The notes beneath the pieces were generated by a model. It was not told the DNA's origin. It saw nothing but the letters and a program-made list of their open reading frames with translations, and did no database searches. Both the position numbers and the translations under genes were made by a program. Shown piece after piece: positions 27,988-37,352 of a stretch of 64,000 nucleotides of DNA. This stretch comes from an uncultured Flavobacteriaceae bacterium (GTDB lineage Bacteria; Bacteroidota; Bacteroidia; Flavobacteriales; Flavobacteriaceae), in contig CANLQD010000001.1 in assembly GCA_947493175.1 (NCBI GenBank), forward strand, positions 1,150,748-1,214,747, given 5' to 3'. The first letter of the stretch is position 1; each line of letters starts with the position of its first letter.

Positions 27988-29183
27988 TGAGAAGAGCGCT
28001 AATCTGTATTGCACTTGTCTCAGTGTTCCTTTCGAACGCTCAACAGGTTTATAAAAAAGGTAGTATTATCGATTCGATTCCCGTTAATGGGTCCGAAAAC
28101 GACCATTATGCCCTATACCTCCCTATGTCATTTAGCCCTGACAGTTTAAGTTCTATCGTATTTATTTTCGAACCCGCAGGAAGAGGGAAAATTGGCATCG
28201 AGCCTTTTATTGAATCGGCAGAAAGTTATGGCCATATCCTAGTGTCTTCGAACAATATAAGAAACGGACCATACGACCGTAATTTCGAATTGGCCAACAA
28301 ATGGTTTACCGAGGTCTTCTCAAACTTTTCGATACATAAAAATCAAATCTATTTGGCAGGGTTTTCCGGAGGTTCCCGATTGGCATCGGCAATCGCGGTT
28401 TTAACCGATCAAATTGAGGGGGTAATCGCCTGTGGTGGCGGTTTCTCTCAAAATCCGGCCCATACACCATACAAACCTGGGTTTTCATATGTAGGACTTT
28501 GTGGAAACAGAGACATGAATTTTATGGAAATGTATGGTGTTAGAGCGTATTTGAACAAGCTGAATATCACCAATACCCTCATTACTTATGAAGGCGAACA
28601 CCGTTGGCCTCCCTCCGAGCAGCTACTTCTGGCATTCGATTGGCTAGCCGTCGAAGCCCACAAGAAAAATAAGAAAACACACGCTGCCGAATGGCTTGCC
28701 AACTCATACCGAAAGGCCGTGTTACAGGCTAGACAAAATAGCGAGAAGGGTTGGTCGCTACAAACAGCTGAAGCTTATGAAAGAATCATACAAACATATG
28801 ACCCACTATTCACTGTAGATAGTATCTCAATCAAATTGAGTCAACTCAAAAAATCAAAAAAGTATAAACAGGCCCAAAAATCACTTGAAACAGCTTTTGA
28901 TAAAGAAAAAAAGCTCTTCGCGGTTTTTGTTGAACGCTTTAATCAGGATTACCAAAATACGAACAAAGCGGGGCTTTCATGGTGGAAACGGGAACTAACA
29001 ACAGTGGAAGGAAAATCAACCATGTCAGATTTGGAAATAGACCAGATGACCGATCGTATTAGAAGCAGAGTGTTCGTAATGGCTTATGAACGAATGCAAC
29101 ATGCGGTACCAAAACCAACACTAGAACAAAAGGCCTTTTGCGAAGCCATCTGTAAATTAGCGTATCCCGAACAAACAAATTGA
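27987..29183 (+). CDS. Secreted alpha/beta-hydrolase-like protein (esterase/phospholipase type)
   Basis: A 398-residue protein with a Sec signal (FLSNAQQ). The N-terminal ~225 residues form an alpha/beta-hydrolase: nucleophile Ser in GFSGGS, and a likely catalytic His in GEHRWPP. The remaining ~170 residues are helical and charged, and not known to me. It is coupled to the PQQ dehydrogenase gene by a one-base overlap, so the two may act on one substrate, for example an ester released and then oxidised. That link is inference. Confidence 0.75.
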   Translation: MRRALICIALVSVFLSNAQQVYKKGSIIDSIPVNGSENDHYALYLPMSFSPDSLSSIVFIFEPAGRGKIGIEPFIESAESYGHILVSSNNIRNGPYDRNFELANKWFTEVFSNFSIHKNQIYLAGFSGGSRLASAIAVLTDQIEGVIACGGGFSQNPAHTPYKPGFSYVGLCGNRDMNFMEMYGVRAYLNKLNITNTLITYEGEHRWPPSEQLLLAFDWLAVEAHKKNKKTHAAEWLANSYRKAVLQARQNSEKGWSLQTAEAYERIIQTYDPLFTVDSISIKLSQLKKSKKYKQAQKSLETAFDKEKKLFAVFVERFNQDYQNTNKAGLSWWKRELTTVEGKSTMSDLEIDQMTDRIRSRVFVMAYERMQHAVPKPTLEQKAFCEAICKLAYPEQTN

Positions 29184-29190
29184 AAAAGGC

Positions 29191-29224
29191 TTTATTTAAA
29201 CTGTAATTGTTGCGCTTAAATAAA
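29191..29224. terminator. A/T hairpin between convergent genes
   Basis: TTTATTTAA (29191-29199) pairs with TTAAATAAA (29216-29224) over 9 bp. It lies between two convergent genes and could end both transcripts, though the stem has no GC and there is no long T-run. Confidence 0.35.
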
Positions 29225-29230
29225 TTACCA

Positions 29231-30793
29231 TTAATCCGAACAACCTATTTCCTCAAAAGAGCCCCTATTTCTGATTTGCATTTTATAGGAATCGATTCTG
29301 TTGTTCAAATCAAAGTTTTCCAATTGGTAATCGGGCGTATACAGCACTTCGTCCCAATAATTGGTATGAGGTTCTTTGGCGCGTAGGTCGATCGTTGCTT
29401 CCATCCAGTTTTGTAGTTCTTTTCGAAAGGCTTTCAAAGTGGCTACATACTTTGGGTTTTCTGCTTCATTTTTGATATTATATCGGTCGTTAGCCAATAT
29501 ATATAGCTCTTCTGAAGGTCTTTTACCAAAGGTCAGTTGAAAATAATCTTTGTCCGTCGGTTTTCCTTCCATGGCCATGATCAGGAACTTTGAAATGGAA
29601 TTATCCACATCTCCGTATTGCCCCACGGATTGATGAACACTGGGGTCACCAGCGGGCCAACGGCCAGGCTCAAAATTCTTGATATACAAAAAATCCTTGG
29701 TTCGAATCGCCCTGGCAGGATAGCTGAGATTACCGTTGCGTACATTCGCGTGGCGTTCGCGTTCCAGAAAAACCTTGTCCCATTTCAATTGGTTTCCCTC
29801 CGCGTTTGAAAAAAGCTCCATTATACTTTTTCCACTGAACGAAGGCTCGCTTTCCATTCCAACAGCTTCCAAAAAAGTCGGGGCAAAATCGATAAAATTA
29901 ACGAACTCCGATATACGCCTGCCTCCTTCAATATGACCCTTCCAATACATCGCCAAAGGCATGTGTGTTCCATAATCATATAGGTTGGCCTTTGCACGGG
30001 GAAAAGGCATCCCGTTATCGCTGGTCATCACAACAATGGTATTGTCCAACATACCTTCCTCTTGAAGCTTTCGCAGTATACTTCCCGATTCTCGATCAAA
30101 TCGCTCTACCTCGTAGTAATAGTCCATGATATCGTTACGTACACAGGGGGTATCGGGTAAAAAACCGGGAACCACCACGGAACTTGGGTCCATTCCGGTT
30201 TTTAACCCTGCGTTGGTCTCGTAGATACGATGTGGGTCTTGGCTTCCAAACCAGTAGACGAAAGGCTGTCCTTCTTTTTTGTCTTTGAGAAAGTGGTTGA
30301 AATCTGCATAGTCTTTTCCAGCGGGATTATGCTCATAACCTCCCGCCTCAAAATCCCCGGGACCCCAGCCCTTTCTACTTTTCCCGGTATGATACCCTGC
30401 CTCGTTTAGAAGTGATACCCAATTAGGAAACTTAGAAGGAATCACAGACCATAAGTTCCCAGCGCTTTCCATTTGATGCGGGTAACGACCCAATAAAATA
30501 CTGGCGCGGGAGGGAGAGCAAGAGGGCGCGGCACAATAGGCATTCTCAAATACGGCACCCTCAGTGGCCAATCGATCAAAAGTCGGGGTGCGTACCGTCG
30601 GATCTCCGTACGCACCTGCATGGGGAAACGACCAATCATCTGCAATTAAAAACAAAATATTAGGTCTTGATGTTTGGGTTATACTTTCAGGGAAATTATC
30701 AGATGTAATCCCTGAAATAAAGAGCGTTCCGATCACTAACATCCAAAAGATGCTGATTAACTTTCCACGGTTCGTTGGTAGTATCCTCATCAT
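29231..30793 (-). CDS. S1 sulfatase (formylglycine-dependent)
   Basis: A 520-residue arylsulfatase-family enzyme with a signal peptide or membrane anchor at residues 11-29. The cofactor-precursor Cys92 is in the signature CSPSRAS, and the metal-binding pair is Asp52-Asp53 (IADDW). Later, TSDNGMP and the adjoining Arg/Lys set form the rest of the metal and sulfate site. A Cys-type sulfatase needs formylglycine formation by FGE or anSME, and neither is in the window. Likely removes sulfate from algal or host glycans, in line with the nearby GH3 enzyme. Divergent from the Gfo/Idh/MocA gene. Confidence 0.92.
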   Translation of the reverse strand: MMRILPTNRGKLISIFWMLVIGTLFISGITSDNFPESITQTSRPNILFLIADDWSFPHAGAYGDPTVRTPTFDRLATEGAVFENAYCAAPSCSPSRASILLGRYPHQMESAGNLWSVIPSKFPNWVSLLNEAGYHTGKSRKGWGPGDFEAGGYEHNPAGKDYADFNHFLKDKKEGQPFVYWFGSQDPHRIYETNAGLKTGMDPSSVVVPGFLPDTPCVRNDIMDYYYEVERFDRESGSILRKLQEEGMLDNTIVVMTSDNGMPFPRAKANLYDYGTHMPLAMYWKGHIEGGRRISEFVNFIDFAPTFLEAVGMESEPSFSGKSIMELFSNAEGNQLKWDKVFLERERHANVRNGNLSYPARAIRTKDFLYIKNFEPGRWPAGDPSVHQSVGQYGDVDNSISKFLIMAMEGKPTDKDYFQLTFGKRPSEELYILANDRYNIKNEAENPKYVATLKAFRKELQNWMEATIDLRAKEPHTNYWDEVLYTPDYQLENFDLNNRIDSYKMQIRNRGSFEEIGCSD

Positions 30794-30910
30794 TGTTTAA
30801 TTTCAGGGTGGTACTTGCTTATAAGAACCTGTTTTGAAACAGATACTAAATATAACACAAACTAGGGAACGGATTCCGGTCTTCGACTGATCGGCAAAAA
30901 ACAAACAACC

Positions 30911-31975
30911 ATGAACATAAAAGTATTGGTCGTTGGCTGTGGTCATATGGGCACCTCCCATGCGCGTGCCTATCATCAACTAGAAAAATTTGAAATTGTA
31001 GGTCTCGTTAGTCGAAAACCCGAAAGCCGCGAAAGACTTTCCGAGGAGCTGGGTGGACTTCCCACCTACGGAAACTATCAGGAAGCTTTGCGAACAGCAG
31101 CACCTGATGCGGTTTCTATCAACACCTATCCTGATACCCATGCGGCGTACATTCGGGCTGCCCTGAACGCCGACGCCCATGTCTTTGTTGAGAAGCCATT
31201 GGCCTTAACGGTAAAGGAGGCCCAAAGCTTGGTTAAATTGGCAGGGGAAAAGGGAAAAAAGATGGTCGTAGGATACATTCTTCGTGTGCATCCTGCATGG
31301 GCCAAATTTGTGGAGGTCGCCCAAACCCTAGGCAAGCCACTGGTGATGCGCATGAACCTCAACCAACAAAGTTCGGGTGAACAATGGTATACACACAAAC
31401 AATTGATGCGGTCTATGTCGCCCATTGTCGACTGCGGTGTGCATTATGTAGATATGATGTGCCTCATGACCGGGTCTGTTCCAGTAAGCGTTAGTGCGAT
31501 CGGTGCAAGGCTTTCCGATGAGATAGCATTTGATATGTATAATTACGGCCAACTACAGGTACGTTTCAAAGATGGATCGGTAGGGTGGTATGAAGCCGGT
31601 TGGGGGCCTATGATGAGTGAAACTGCCTTTTTTATCAAGGACGTAATCGGTCCAAAAGGATGTGTATCGATCATTGATGAAGCCAAGGGCGATTCAGACG
31701 ATATCGAAGGCCATACCAAGACTGGCGGACTAAAATTGCATCTTAGTGAAACGGATGCAAAGGGAGTCTTTGTCAAAACGGACGAAATTATCAACACCTC
31801 TAGCGAGCCCGACCATGACGGACTCTGTATGTTGGAACAGCAGTTCTTTTTAAACGCTATTTTAGAAGATGCAGACCTAGGCAATCATCTTCGAGACGCA
31901 GTTAATAGCTTGCGTATCGTTTTGGCGGCCGATGAATCTTTTCGGACAGGGAAAACAGTGCAATTATCACCCTAA
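30911..31975 (+). CDS. Gfo/Idh/MocA-family oxidoreductase
   Basis: A 354-residue NAD(P)-dependent sugar oxidoreductase. The Rossmann motif is VVGCGHMGTSHARAY, the EKP motif is at 94-96 (VFVEKPLAL), and the catalytic region is SPIVDCGVHYVDMMCLMTG. It is not closely similar to the other member in the window (8513). It stands alone downstream of a 117-base divergent promoter region shared with the sulfatase gene, which may mean joint regulation. Substrate unknown. Confidence 0.9.
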   Translation: MNIKVLVVGCGHMGTSHARAYHQLEKFEIVGLVSRKPESRERLSEELGGLPTYGNYQEALRTAAPDAVSINTYPDTHAAYIRAALNADAHVFVEKPLALTVKEAQSLVKLAGEKGKKMVVGYILRVHPAWAKFVEVAQTLGKPLVMRMNLNQQSSGEQWYTHKQLMRSMSPIVDCGVHYVDMMCLMTGSVPVSVSAIGARLSDEIAFDMYNYGQLQVRFKDGSVGWYEAGWGPMMSETAFFIKDVIGPKGCVSIIDEAKGDSDDIEGHTKTGGLKLHLSETDAKGVFVKTDEIINTSSEPDHDGLCMLEQQFFLNAILEDADLGNHLRDAVNSLRIVLAADESFRTGKTVQLSP

Positions 31976-32003
31976 ACGGAGCAGAAGGATCATAGGAACA
32001 CCC

Positions 32004-32564
32004 CTAGGGCTTTTCAGAAAATCTATTTTTGATCAGTTCAATTTGTCCCATATGGTTGGCTTGATGCTCCATCACATGGTACCAAACCCAATGGTGGTTC
32101 ACCGACTCGTCAACCATTTGGCCAAACCACTCATCGTCTTTTTGTTTCAATAGTGTTAAGGTCTTCTGACGCACTTCGTCCCAAATGTTCAAATAGTACG
32201 ATATGGGTTTTCCTTTAAACTCCTTTCGGGCCTTGGATCCAAGGCCGGCCGCTACCAACCATTTTTTCTCCTCGGCCTCCGAGAATTCCCGTCCCTCCAG
32301 GCTTTCTACCTGATAATACTTCTCGGTGGCGGCCAAGTGCATGATAATAGCGCCGATTCGATTTCCTTTTTCATCAAGGAGATAGTCCGTTTGATCCTGA
32401 TTTAAACTACGTATGTTACCTGTGATTCTCGATTTCAATTCCTCAAGCATATATACCATTAAACCTATGCGTTCCGAATAGCCATCGGCAGGTTCAAGGA
32501 TGTACTGGCCATTAGTTGAGAGGCAACCAAAAAAAAGTAAAATAATTACGCAACATTTTTTCAT
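32004..32564 (-). CDS. Exported DinB-like protein
   Basis: A 186-residue four-helix bundle of the DinB superfamily, with metal-binding His in MHLAATEKYY and the C-terminal MEHQANHMGQI, which are typical ligand positions. Unusually it starts with a hydrophobic signal (CCVIILLFFGCLSTNGQ), so it is probably exported. DinB proteins are often metal-dependent thiol transferases or of unknown role; here the substrate is unknown. It converges with the upstream oxidoreductase gene. Confidence 0.75.
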   Translation of the reverse strand: MKKCCVIILLFFGCLSTNGQYILEPADGYSERIGLMVYMLEELKSRITGNIRSLNQDQTDYLLDEKGNRIGAIIMHLAATEKYYQVESLEGREFSEAEEKKWLVAAGLGSKARKEFKGKPISYYLNIWDEVRQKTLTLLKQKDDEWFGQMVDESVNHHWVWYHVMEHQANHMGQIELIKNRFSEKP

Positions 32565-32786
32565 AAGGATGCAAATTATAGGTGATAGAAAGCAATTATT
32601 GAAAAATAGGTATTCTACAACTAAAATGACAAAAACATCTTAAAAAGTAACAAGACTTTGGCAAATTGCCGTTCACAGAAAAAAGAACCGTATTTTGTAT
32701 CGGTTTTGCACTAAGCAGTTGGGTGAATGCCTATGAAGCCTTCCTGTGTTATTTGGGAATAGTATCGAATTCTGAGACAAACATCT

Positions 32787-34265
32787 ATGATTACACTTCT
32801 TGAAAGAGCTATCGACCATGCCTCACGTACCGCCTTGATTTCCAATGGAAATGACTATACCTTTGAAGTACTGTTGCGAAAATCCAAATCGGTCGCGGCC
32901 AATCTATTGGGTGATAGTAGGGATCTAAGTGAAGCCAGGATAGCCTTTTTGGTGCCTCCCTCATTTGAATACACCGCTGTGCAATGGGGTATTTGGGCGG
33001 CAGGCGGCATTGCTGTTCCACTTTGTGTGTTACATCCCTTACCTTCAATTCAGTATGTCCTAGAGGATACCCAGGCAGAAATTGTAATCGCTCATCCTGA
33101 TTTCATCGATTTCCTGCGTCCGTTGGAAAAGGAAACCACAATGTCCTTGGTTCCGTTGGAAAGCATCATCACCGACAATTCAGGAGCTTTACCCGATGTA
33201 GCCATGGGCCGAAGGGCTATGATTTTGTATACCAGTGGCACTACCAGCAAACCGAAAGGCGTCGTAACGACCCATGCCAACATCGAAGCACAGACTACGA
33301 CTTTGGTCGATGCGTGGGAGTGGGAACAAGACGATGCTATTTTGAATATCTTGCCCTTACACCATGTACATGGTATTATCAATGTAATGAGCTGTGCGTT
33401 GTGGAGCGGCGCCTGCTGTGAATTTTTGCCCAAATTTGATGCTCGAAAAGTATGGGAAACCATCGCATCGGAACAATTAACGCTTTTTATGGCCGTACCG
33501 ACCATCTATTACAAATTGATTACCTTCTGGGACAAGGCATCACCGGAAGAACAACAGCGGCTTTCGAGTGCCTCGTCCAAATTACGATTAATGGTCTCTG
33601 GCTCTGCCGCCCTACCCGTTCCTGTCTTGGAAAAATGGCGGTCGATTACCGGTCAAACCTTATTGGAGCGATATGGTATGACCGAAATCGGTATGGGCCT
33701 ATCGAACTCCTACCGGGGAGAACGTCGCCCTGGTCACGTGGGGTTACCTTTGCCAAGTGTTCAGATGCGATTGGTCGATACCAATAACAACCCGGTCGAG
33801 GAGGGCCAGCCAGGAGAATTTCAAATCAAAGGCCCTAGTGTTTTTAAGGAGTATTGGCAAAAACCAGAGGCAACGGAAAAGGCATTTACTAAAGACGGTT
33901 GGTTCATTACAGGGGATATTGGAATGCGTAACAATGGATTATACAAAATTCTTGGTCGTGATAGTGTCGATATTATTAAATCGGGAGGCTATAAGATATC
34001 GGCCTTGGAAATCGAGGATGTTTTACGAAAACACCCTTTGGTCAACGACTGTGCCGTCGTAGGGCTCCCTGATGAAGAATGGGGCGAGGTCGTATCGGCC
34101 TGTCTGGTTTCCGATGTGGAGATCGTCGACTTCGAGGCCATCTCCAACTGGTTAAAGGAACAGTTGCCGGTCTATAAGATTCCCAGGAACTATATCTTTC
34201 AAAAGGAGTTGCCAAGGAATGTATTGGGAAAAGTGACCAAAAACGAGTTGAAGCAGATGTTCTGA
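32787..34265 (+). CDS. Acyl-CoA synthetase, malonyl-CoA synthetase (MatB/ACSF3)-like
   Basis: A 492-residue adenylate-forming ligase. The P-loop-like motif YTSGTTSKPKG is at 148-158, the A5 motif is LLERYGMTEIGMGLSN, and the hinge is GWFITGDIGM with GRDSVDIIKSGGYK. The C-terminal catalytic Lys is in NVLGKVTK. The RYGMTEIGM form is characteristic of MatB and ACSF3, which activate malonate or methylmalonate to the CoA ester. It is followed at 88 bases by a membrane microprotein and a symporter, which suggests import and activation of a dicarboxylate, but this is not proven. Confidence 0.83.
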   Translation: MITLLERAIDHASRTALISNGNDYTFEVLLRKSKSVAANLLGDSRDLSEARIAFLVPPSFEYTAVQWGIWAAGGIAVPLCVLHPLPSIQYVLEDTQAEIVIAHPDFIDFLRPLEKETTMSLVPLESIITDNSGALPDVAMGRRAMILYTSGTTSKPKGVVTTHANIEAQTTTLVDAWEWEQDDAILNILPLHHVHGIINVMSCALWSGACCEFLPKFDARKVWETIASEQLTLFMAVPTIYYKLITFWDKASPEEQQRLSSASSKLRLMVSGSAALPVPVLEKWRSITGQTLLERYGMTEIGMGLSNSYRGERRPGHVGLPLPSVQMRLVDTNNNPVEEGQPGEFQIKGPSVFKEYWQKPEATEKAFTKDGWFITGDIGMRNNGLYKILGRDSVDIIKSGGYKISALEIEDVLRKHPLVNDCAVVGLPDEEWGEVVSACLVSDVEIVDFEAISNWLKEQLPVYKIPRNYIFQKELPRNVLGKVTKNELKQMF

Positions 34266-34353
34266 AAGCGTATTTTCATCTGAATCGGCAGATGCAGACC
34301 CGAAAGATTTTTAAAACCTTTAGGGTCTTAATAGCAAAATAAAACAATCATAA

Positions 34354-34473
34354 ATGGACTTTTTAACATGGGTTCCTTATATCGGTATCATCATATTGGT
34401 GGTGCTCAACGCCCTTTTGGTGGCGAAACGGAAAATAACCGTTGATGACAGCGATCATACCCCCGAGCATTAA
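34354..34473 (+). CDS. 39-residue membrane microprotein paired with the symporter
   Basis: An open frame from ATG 34354 to TAA 34471-34473. It begins MDFLTWVPYIGIIILVVLNA, a single hydrophobic helix, then a basic turn (KRK) and an acidic tail (DDSDHTPEH). Its stop overlaps the symporter start as TAATG. Small single-helix proteins located right before SSS transporters are known in bacteria, and this matches in size, topology and coupling. It likely helps assembly or activity of the transporter. Confidence 0.7.
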   Translation: MDFLTWVPYIGIIILVVLNALLVAKRKITVDDSDHTPEH

Positions 34474-36020
34474 TGGATTATTTCAAGGAACATTGGGTAA
34501 CGCTTGTTCTCACGGCATTTTATGTAGGTGGATGTTTATATATTGGTTGGTATTTTAAAAAGAAAGCGTCACAGGGCGTAGAGGGGTATTACGTTGCAAA
34601 ACGGGAAATACCCGGATGGGTCATTTCCTTGGCTTTCTTTTCGACCTCCGCAAGTACCAATACGTATATTGGCCAAGCAGGAAAATCGTTTCAATATGGG
34701 CTTTCCTGGGCTTGGATGGGACTCATCTGGACGTTGTTCTGTATCATCTCATGGCAACTGTTAGGCCCTAAGATGCGATTCCAGACGGCCCGACTTAAAT
34801 CGTTTACCATACCCGATTATTTCCACCTACGTTATAAAAGTAATCTGGCCAAAAGCATCCGAATCCTATCGGCCGTTATTATTCTCTTCGCCACGCTCTG
34901 GTATATGGTAGGTATTGCCAAAGGCTGTGCCCATGTATTGACCTCGGTCTTGGATATTCCTTACGAGTATGGGGCATTCGCGATTATTGCCATCACCTGC
35001 GCCTATACTATCTGGGGCGGGATGTATAGTGTGCTATGGACAGATGCCATACAGGGTATTATCATGTTCGGAGTGGCCATTTTGATGTTGGCGATTCCTT
35101 TTCTCTATCTTGGTGGTGTTGATCATTTAATGGAAGCCATTCGAACCACTGAACATTTGACCAAAACGGGGGAGCCCATGAAATCAGGTTTGGTGACGTT
35201 CGGGGAATTGGTATCGTTTCTTTACATCTTGGGAATTGGACTGGCCGTGGGGATGAAGCAGATTTCCGAACCCAAAAACCTCATCCGTTTTTATTCTATT
35301 AATAATGCAAAGAGCATGCGGTTCGCTATGATATGGACTCCCATATTTTTAGGAATCTCTTTGGTCTGCGTCATGGGCCTAGGAGCTTTGGTTCATGGAA
35401 TGGCAACCCCCGAAGAGGCCTCGTATCTTATCCAGGATACTGATGAGGTGGTTGGTTTTATGCTAGATAAGTTCAACAATAAATGGGTCAGTGGTATCTG
35501 TGTCGCAGGTCTTTTTGCGGCTGGAATGTCTTCGTTGGCCTCCGTTATCATCATCATCGGCACCGCTTTTGTTAAAGATATTTGGCATGTAATAAGACCC
35601 ATGCCAGAGACCAAACTTGTTCCAAGGACCAAATGGTTCATGGCCCTTTATTGTATCTTGGTCTATGTACTTACCCTCTACCCTATGGCCGGTATCGTAG
35701 AATTGACGGCTTTTGCAGGGGCGGTCTTCGCCGCAAGCTTCTTCCCTGCAATTTTTGGTGGACTTTACTTAAAATGGGGAACAGATCTAGGGGCCATGGC
35801 CTCTATGGTCATGGGAATGGTCGTCAATGTTGTTTGGCGCTTCGGATTTCGCTTTGAATATGAGGTTTTAAAGGATGTTCATGAAGTAATCCCCGCTTTT
35901 TTAATAGCACTTTTCACCTATTTGTTAGTAAGCTTGCTAAGCGCTAAACGAAAGCCGGACGATAGGCATTTGGGGTTGGTTTTTGGTCCTGCCCTAACCA
36001 CTCCCAAAGAGAGGATATGA
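34473..36020 (+). CDS. Sodium:solute symporter (SSS family)
   Basis: A 515-residue integral membrane protein with about 13 hydrophobic segments. Family features include FFSTSASTNTYIGQAGKSFQ near the N-terminus, the middle segment KQISEPKNLIRFYS, and FAAGMSSLASVIIIIGTAF with the Na2-site Ser/Thr residues. It couples solute uptake to sodium entry, suiting a marine organism. The solute may be a sugar, amino acid or mono- or dicarboxylate; the neighbouring CoA-ligase favours a carboxylate. Confidence 0.88.
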   Translation: MDYFKEHWVTLVLTAFYVGGCLYIGWYFKKKASQGVEGYYVAKREIPGWVISLAFFSTSASTNTYIGQAGKSFQYGLSWAWMGLIWTLFCIISWQLLGPKMRFQTARLKSFTIPDYFHLRYKSNLAKSIRILSAVIILFATLWYMVGIAKGCAHVLTSVLDIPYEYGAFAIIAITCAYTIWGGMYSVLWTDAIQGIIMFGVAILMLAIPFLYLGGVDHLMEAIRTTEHLTKTGEPMKSGLVTFGELVSFLYILGIGLAVGMKQISEPKNLIRFYSINNAKSMRFAMIWTPIFLGISLVCVMGLGALVHGMATPEEASYLIQDTDEVVGFMLDKFNNKWVSGICVAGLFAAGMSSLASVIIIIGTAFVKDIWHVIRPMPETKLVPRTKWFMALYCILVYVLTLYPMAGIVELTAFAGAVFAASFFPAIFGGLYLKWGTDLGAMASMVMGMVVNVVWRFGFRFEYEVLKDVHEVIPAFLIALFTYLLVSLLSAKRKPDDRHLGLVFGPALTTPKERI

Positions 36021-36077
36021 AACGTACATCGTACTCTTTTAAAGGATAAAGAAGCGTTCTTATATAAACGGACAAGA

Positions 36078-37280
36078 CTAGTCCTTGAACAAGGCTGCTT
36101 GTTGCAGATTGATCAACCCTATATCATTCTGTCCTAAAATACGCTTTGTTCGCAGATAACGATTACGGTTGAACTCGTCGTAATTATCCGCATTTTTATC
36201 CATGCTACTGATGTGAACTTTTCCCGATGAGTGAATAAACTCATTATCACCGATCCACATCCCTACATGCACGACTTTTTCGGCGGTGGAGTCGGTTGCC
36301 TTTCTACCAAAAAACAACAAATCGCCTTTTTGCAAGCTTTCAAAGTTTTGGGTCGAATCAATGGGTTGGCCTGTATGTACTTGTTGGGATGCATCGCGCG
36401 GAATAACCACGCCGTTTAGAAAAAACACGGTCTTTGTAAATCCACTACAGTCGACCCCCTTGGTGGAGGTCCCGCCCCAGAGATAGGGCAACCCAATTAA
36501 TTGCTTGGAAGTTTCCACCAACGATTCCCCCGTGGTTTTCATTGATACTAACCAATCACTATAGGATATCGATTCGGAGCTGCTCAAATAACCGATACGT
36601 CCATCAGGATATCGAACTGCATAAAAGTTGTTTTGTTCATTCAGCAGCTCAAATATATTTCCCGCCACGACATCAGAAATACGCTCAGCGTTTGTATCAG
36701 GTTCGGAATAGGAGTGTCCATAGGTTTGGGTATAGATAATCTTATCATTTGCCATCCAAGAATCAAGCTCATCTGAAGTAAACAACGTAATCCCTCCTTG
36801 ATCTACCCAAGCAAGATACCCGTCTGGCGTTTGTACAAGATACCAATCGCCCTCTTTCTTATAGATTTTTACCGGTGTCCCCAAGGTTGCCTGTGTAGCC
36901 AATTCCGCCGAATGCCTCGGGTTACTGCGCAAATTCGCAACCGAAATTGTAATAAGCCCCTGTGTTTTTCCTTTTAGATCAAGAGCGGGCAAGAGCTGAA
37001 TGCTATCGACAAAGTCAATGTTTTCTTCAGATAGTTTTTTCTTTAAGGCGGTTACGGCCTCCGGTAGATTGCTCTCTCCTTTTAAAACATAGCTTCCTTG
37101 GGTCCCTATAGCTTCCACCTGAAACAAGGCCACCCGCTTATCGGGTGCAAATTCCTTTTTTATGAAGGAAATTTGTTCCTGCAAAGAATCTTTTTCGGCT
37201 TTTTTTTCAGGAGTTTCGCATGAGACTATGAAAACCCCATGCAAAAGAAAAAGAATAGAAACATTGAAGATGAAACGCAT
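36078..37280 (-). CDS. C40 NlpC/P60 peptidase with SH3 domains, lipoprotein
   Basis: A 400-residue cell-wall hydrolase. The ATG at 37280 gives a lipoprotein signal (lipobox IVSC); a longer frame begins with TTG. Two bacterial SH3-like regions occupy about 105-245. The NlpC/P60 domain has catalytic Cys278 (GVDCSGF), His338 (VVHVGMWIG) and His350 (FIHSSG). It should cut the peptide stem of peptidoglycan (gamma-D-Glu bonds) in the periplasm. It converges with the symporter gene, 57 bases away. Confidence 0.92.
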   Translation of the reverse strand: MRFIFNVSILFLLHGVFIVSCETPEKKAEKDSLQEQISFIKKEFAPDKRVALFQVEAIGTQGSYVLKGESNLPEAVTALKKKLSEENIDFVDSIQLLPALDLKGKTQGLITISVANLRSNPRHSAELATQATLGTPVKIYKKEGDWYLVQTPDGYLAWVDQGGITLFTSDELDSWMANDKIIYTQTYGHSYSEPDTNAERISDVVAGNIFELLNEQNNFYAVRYPDGRIGYLSSSESISYSDWLVSMKTTGESLVETSKQLIGLPYLWGGTSTKGVDCSGFTKTVFFLNGVVIPRDASQQVHTGQPIDSTQNFESLQKGDLLFFGRKATDSTAEKVVHVGMWIGDNEFIHSSGKVHISSMDKNADNYDEFNRNRYLRTKRILGQNDIGLINLQQAALFKD

Positions 37281-37352
37281 TGAAAGTTTGTTTTGGTAAA
37301 AGTACAGAATTATCAACTTCCCGTCTCGTGGACGCTCTTAGATCCTAAAGGC

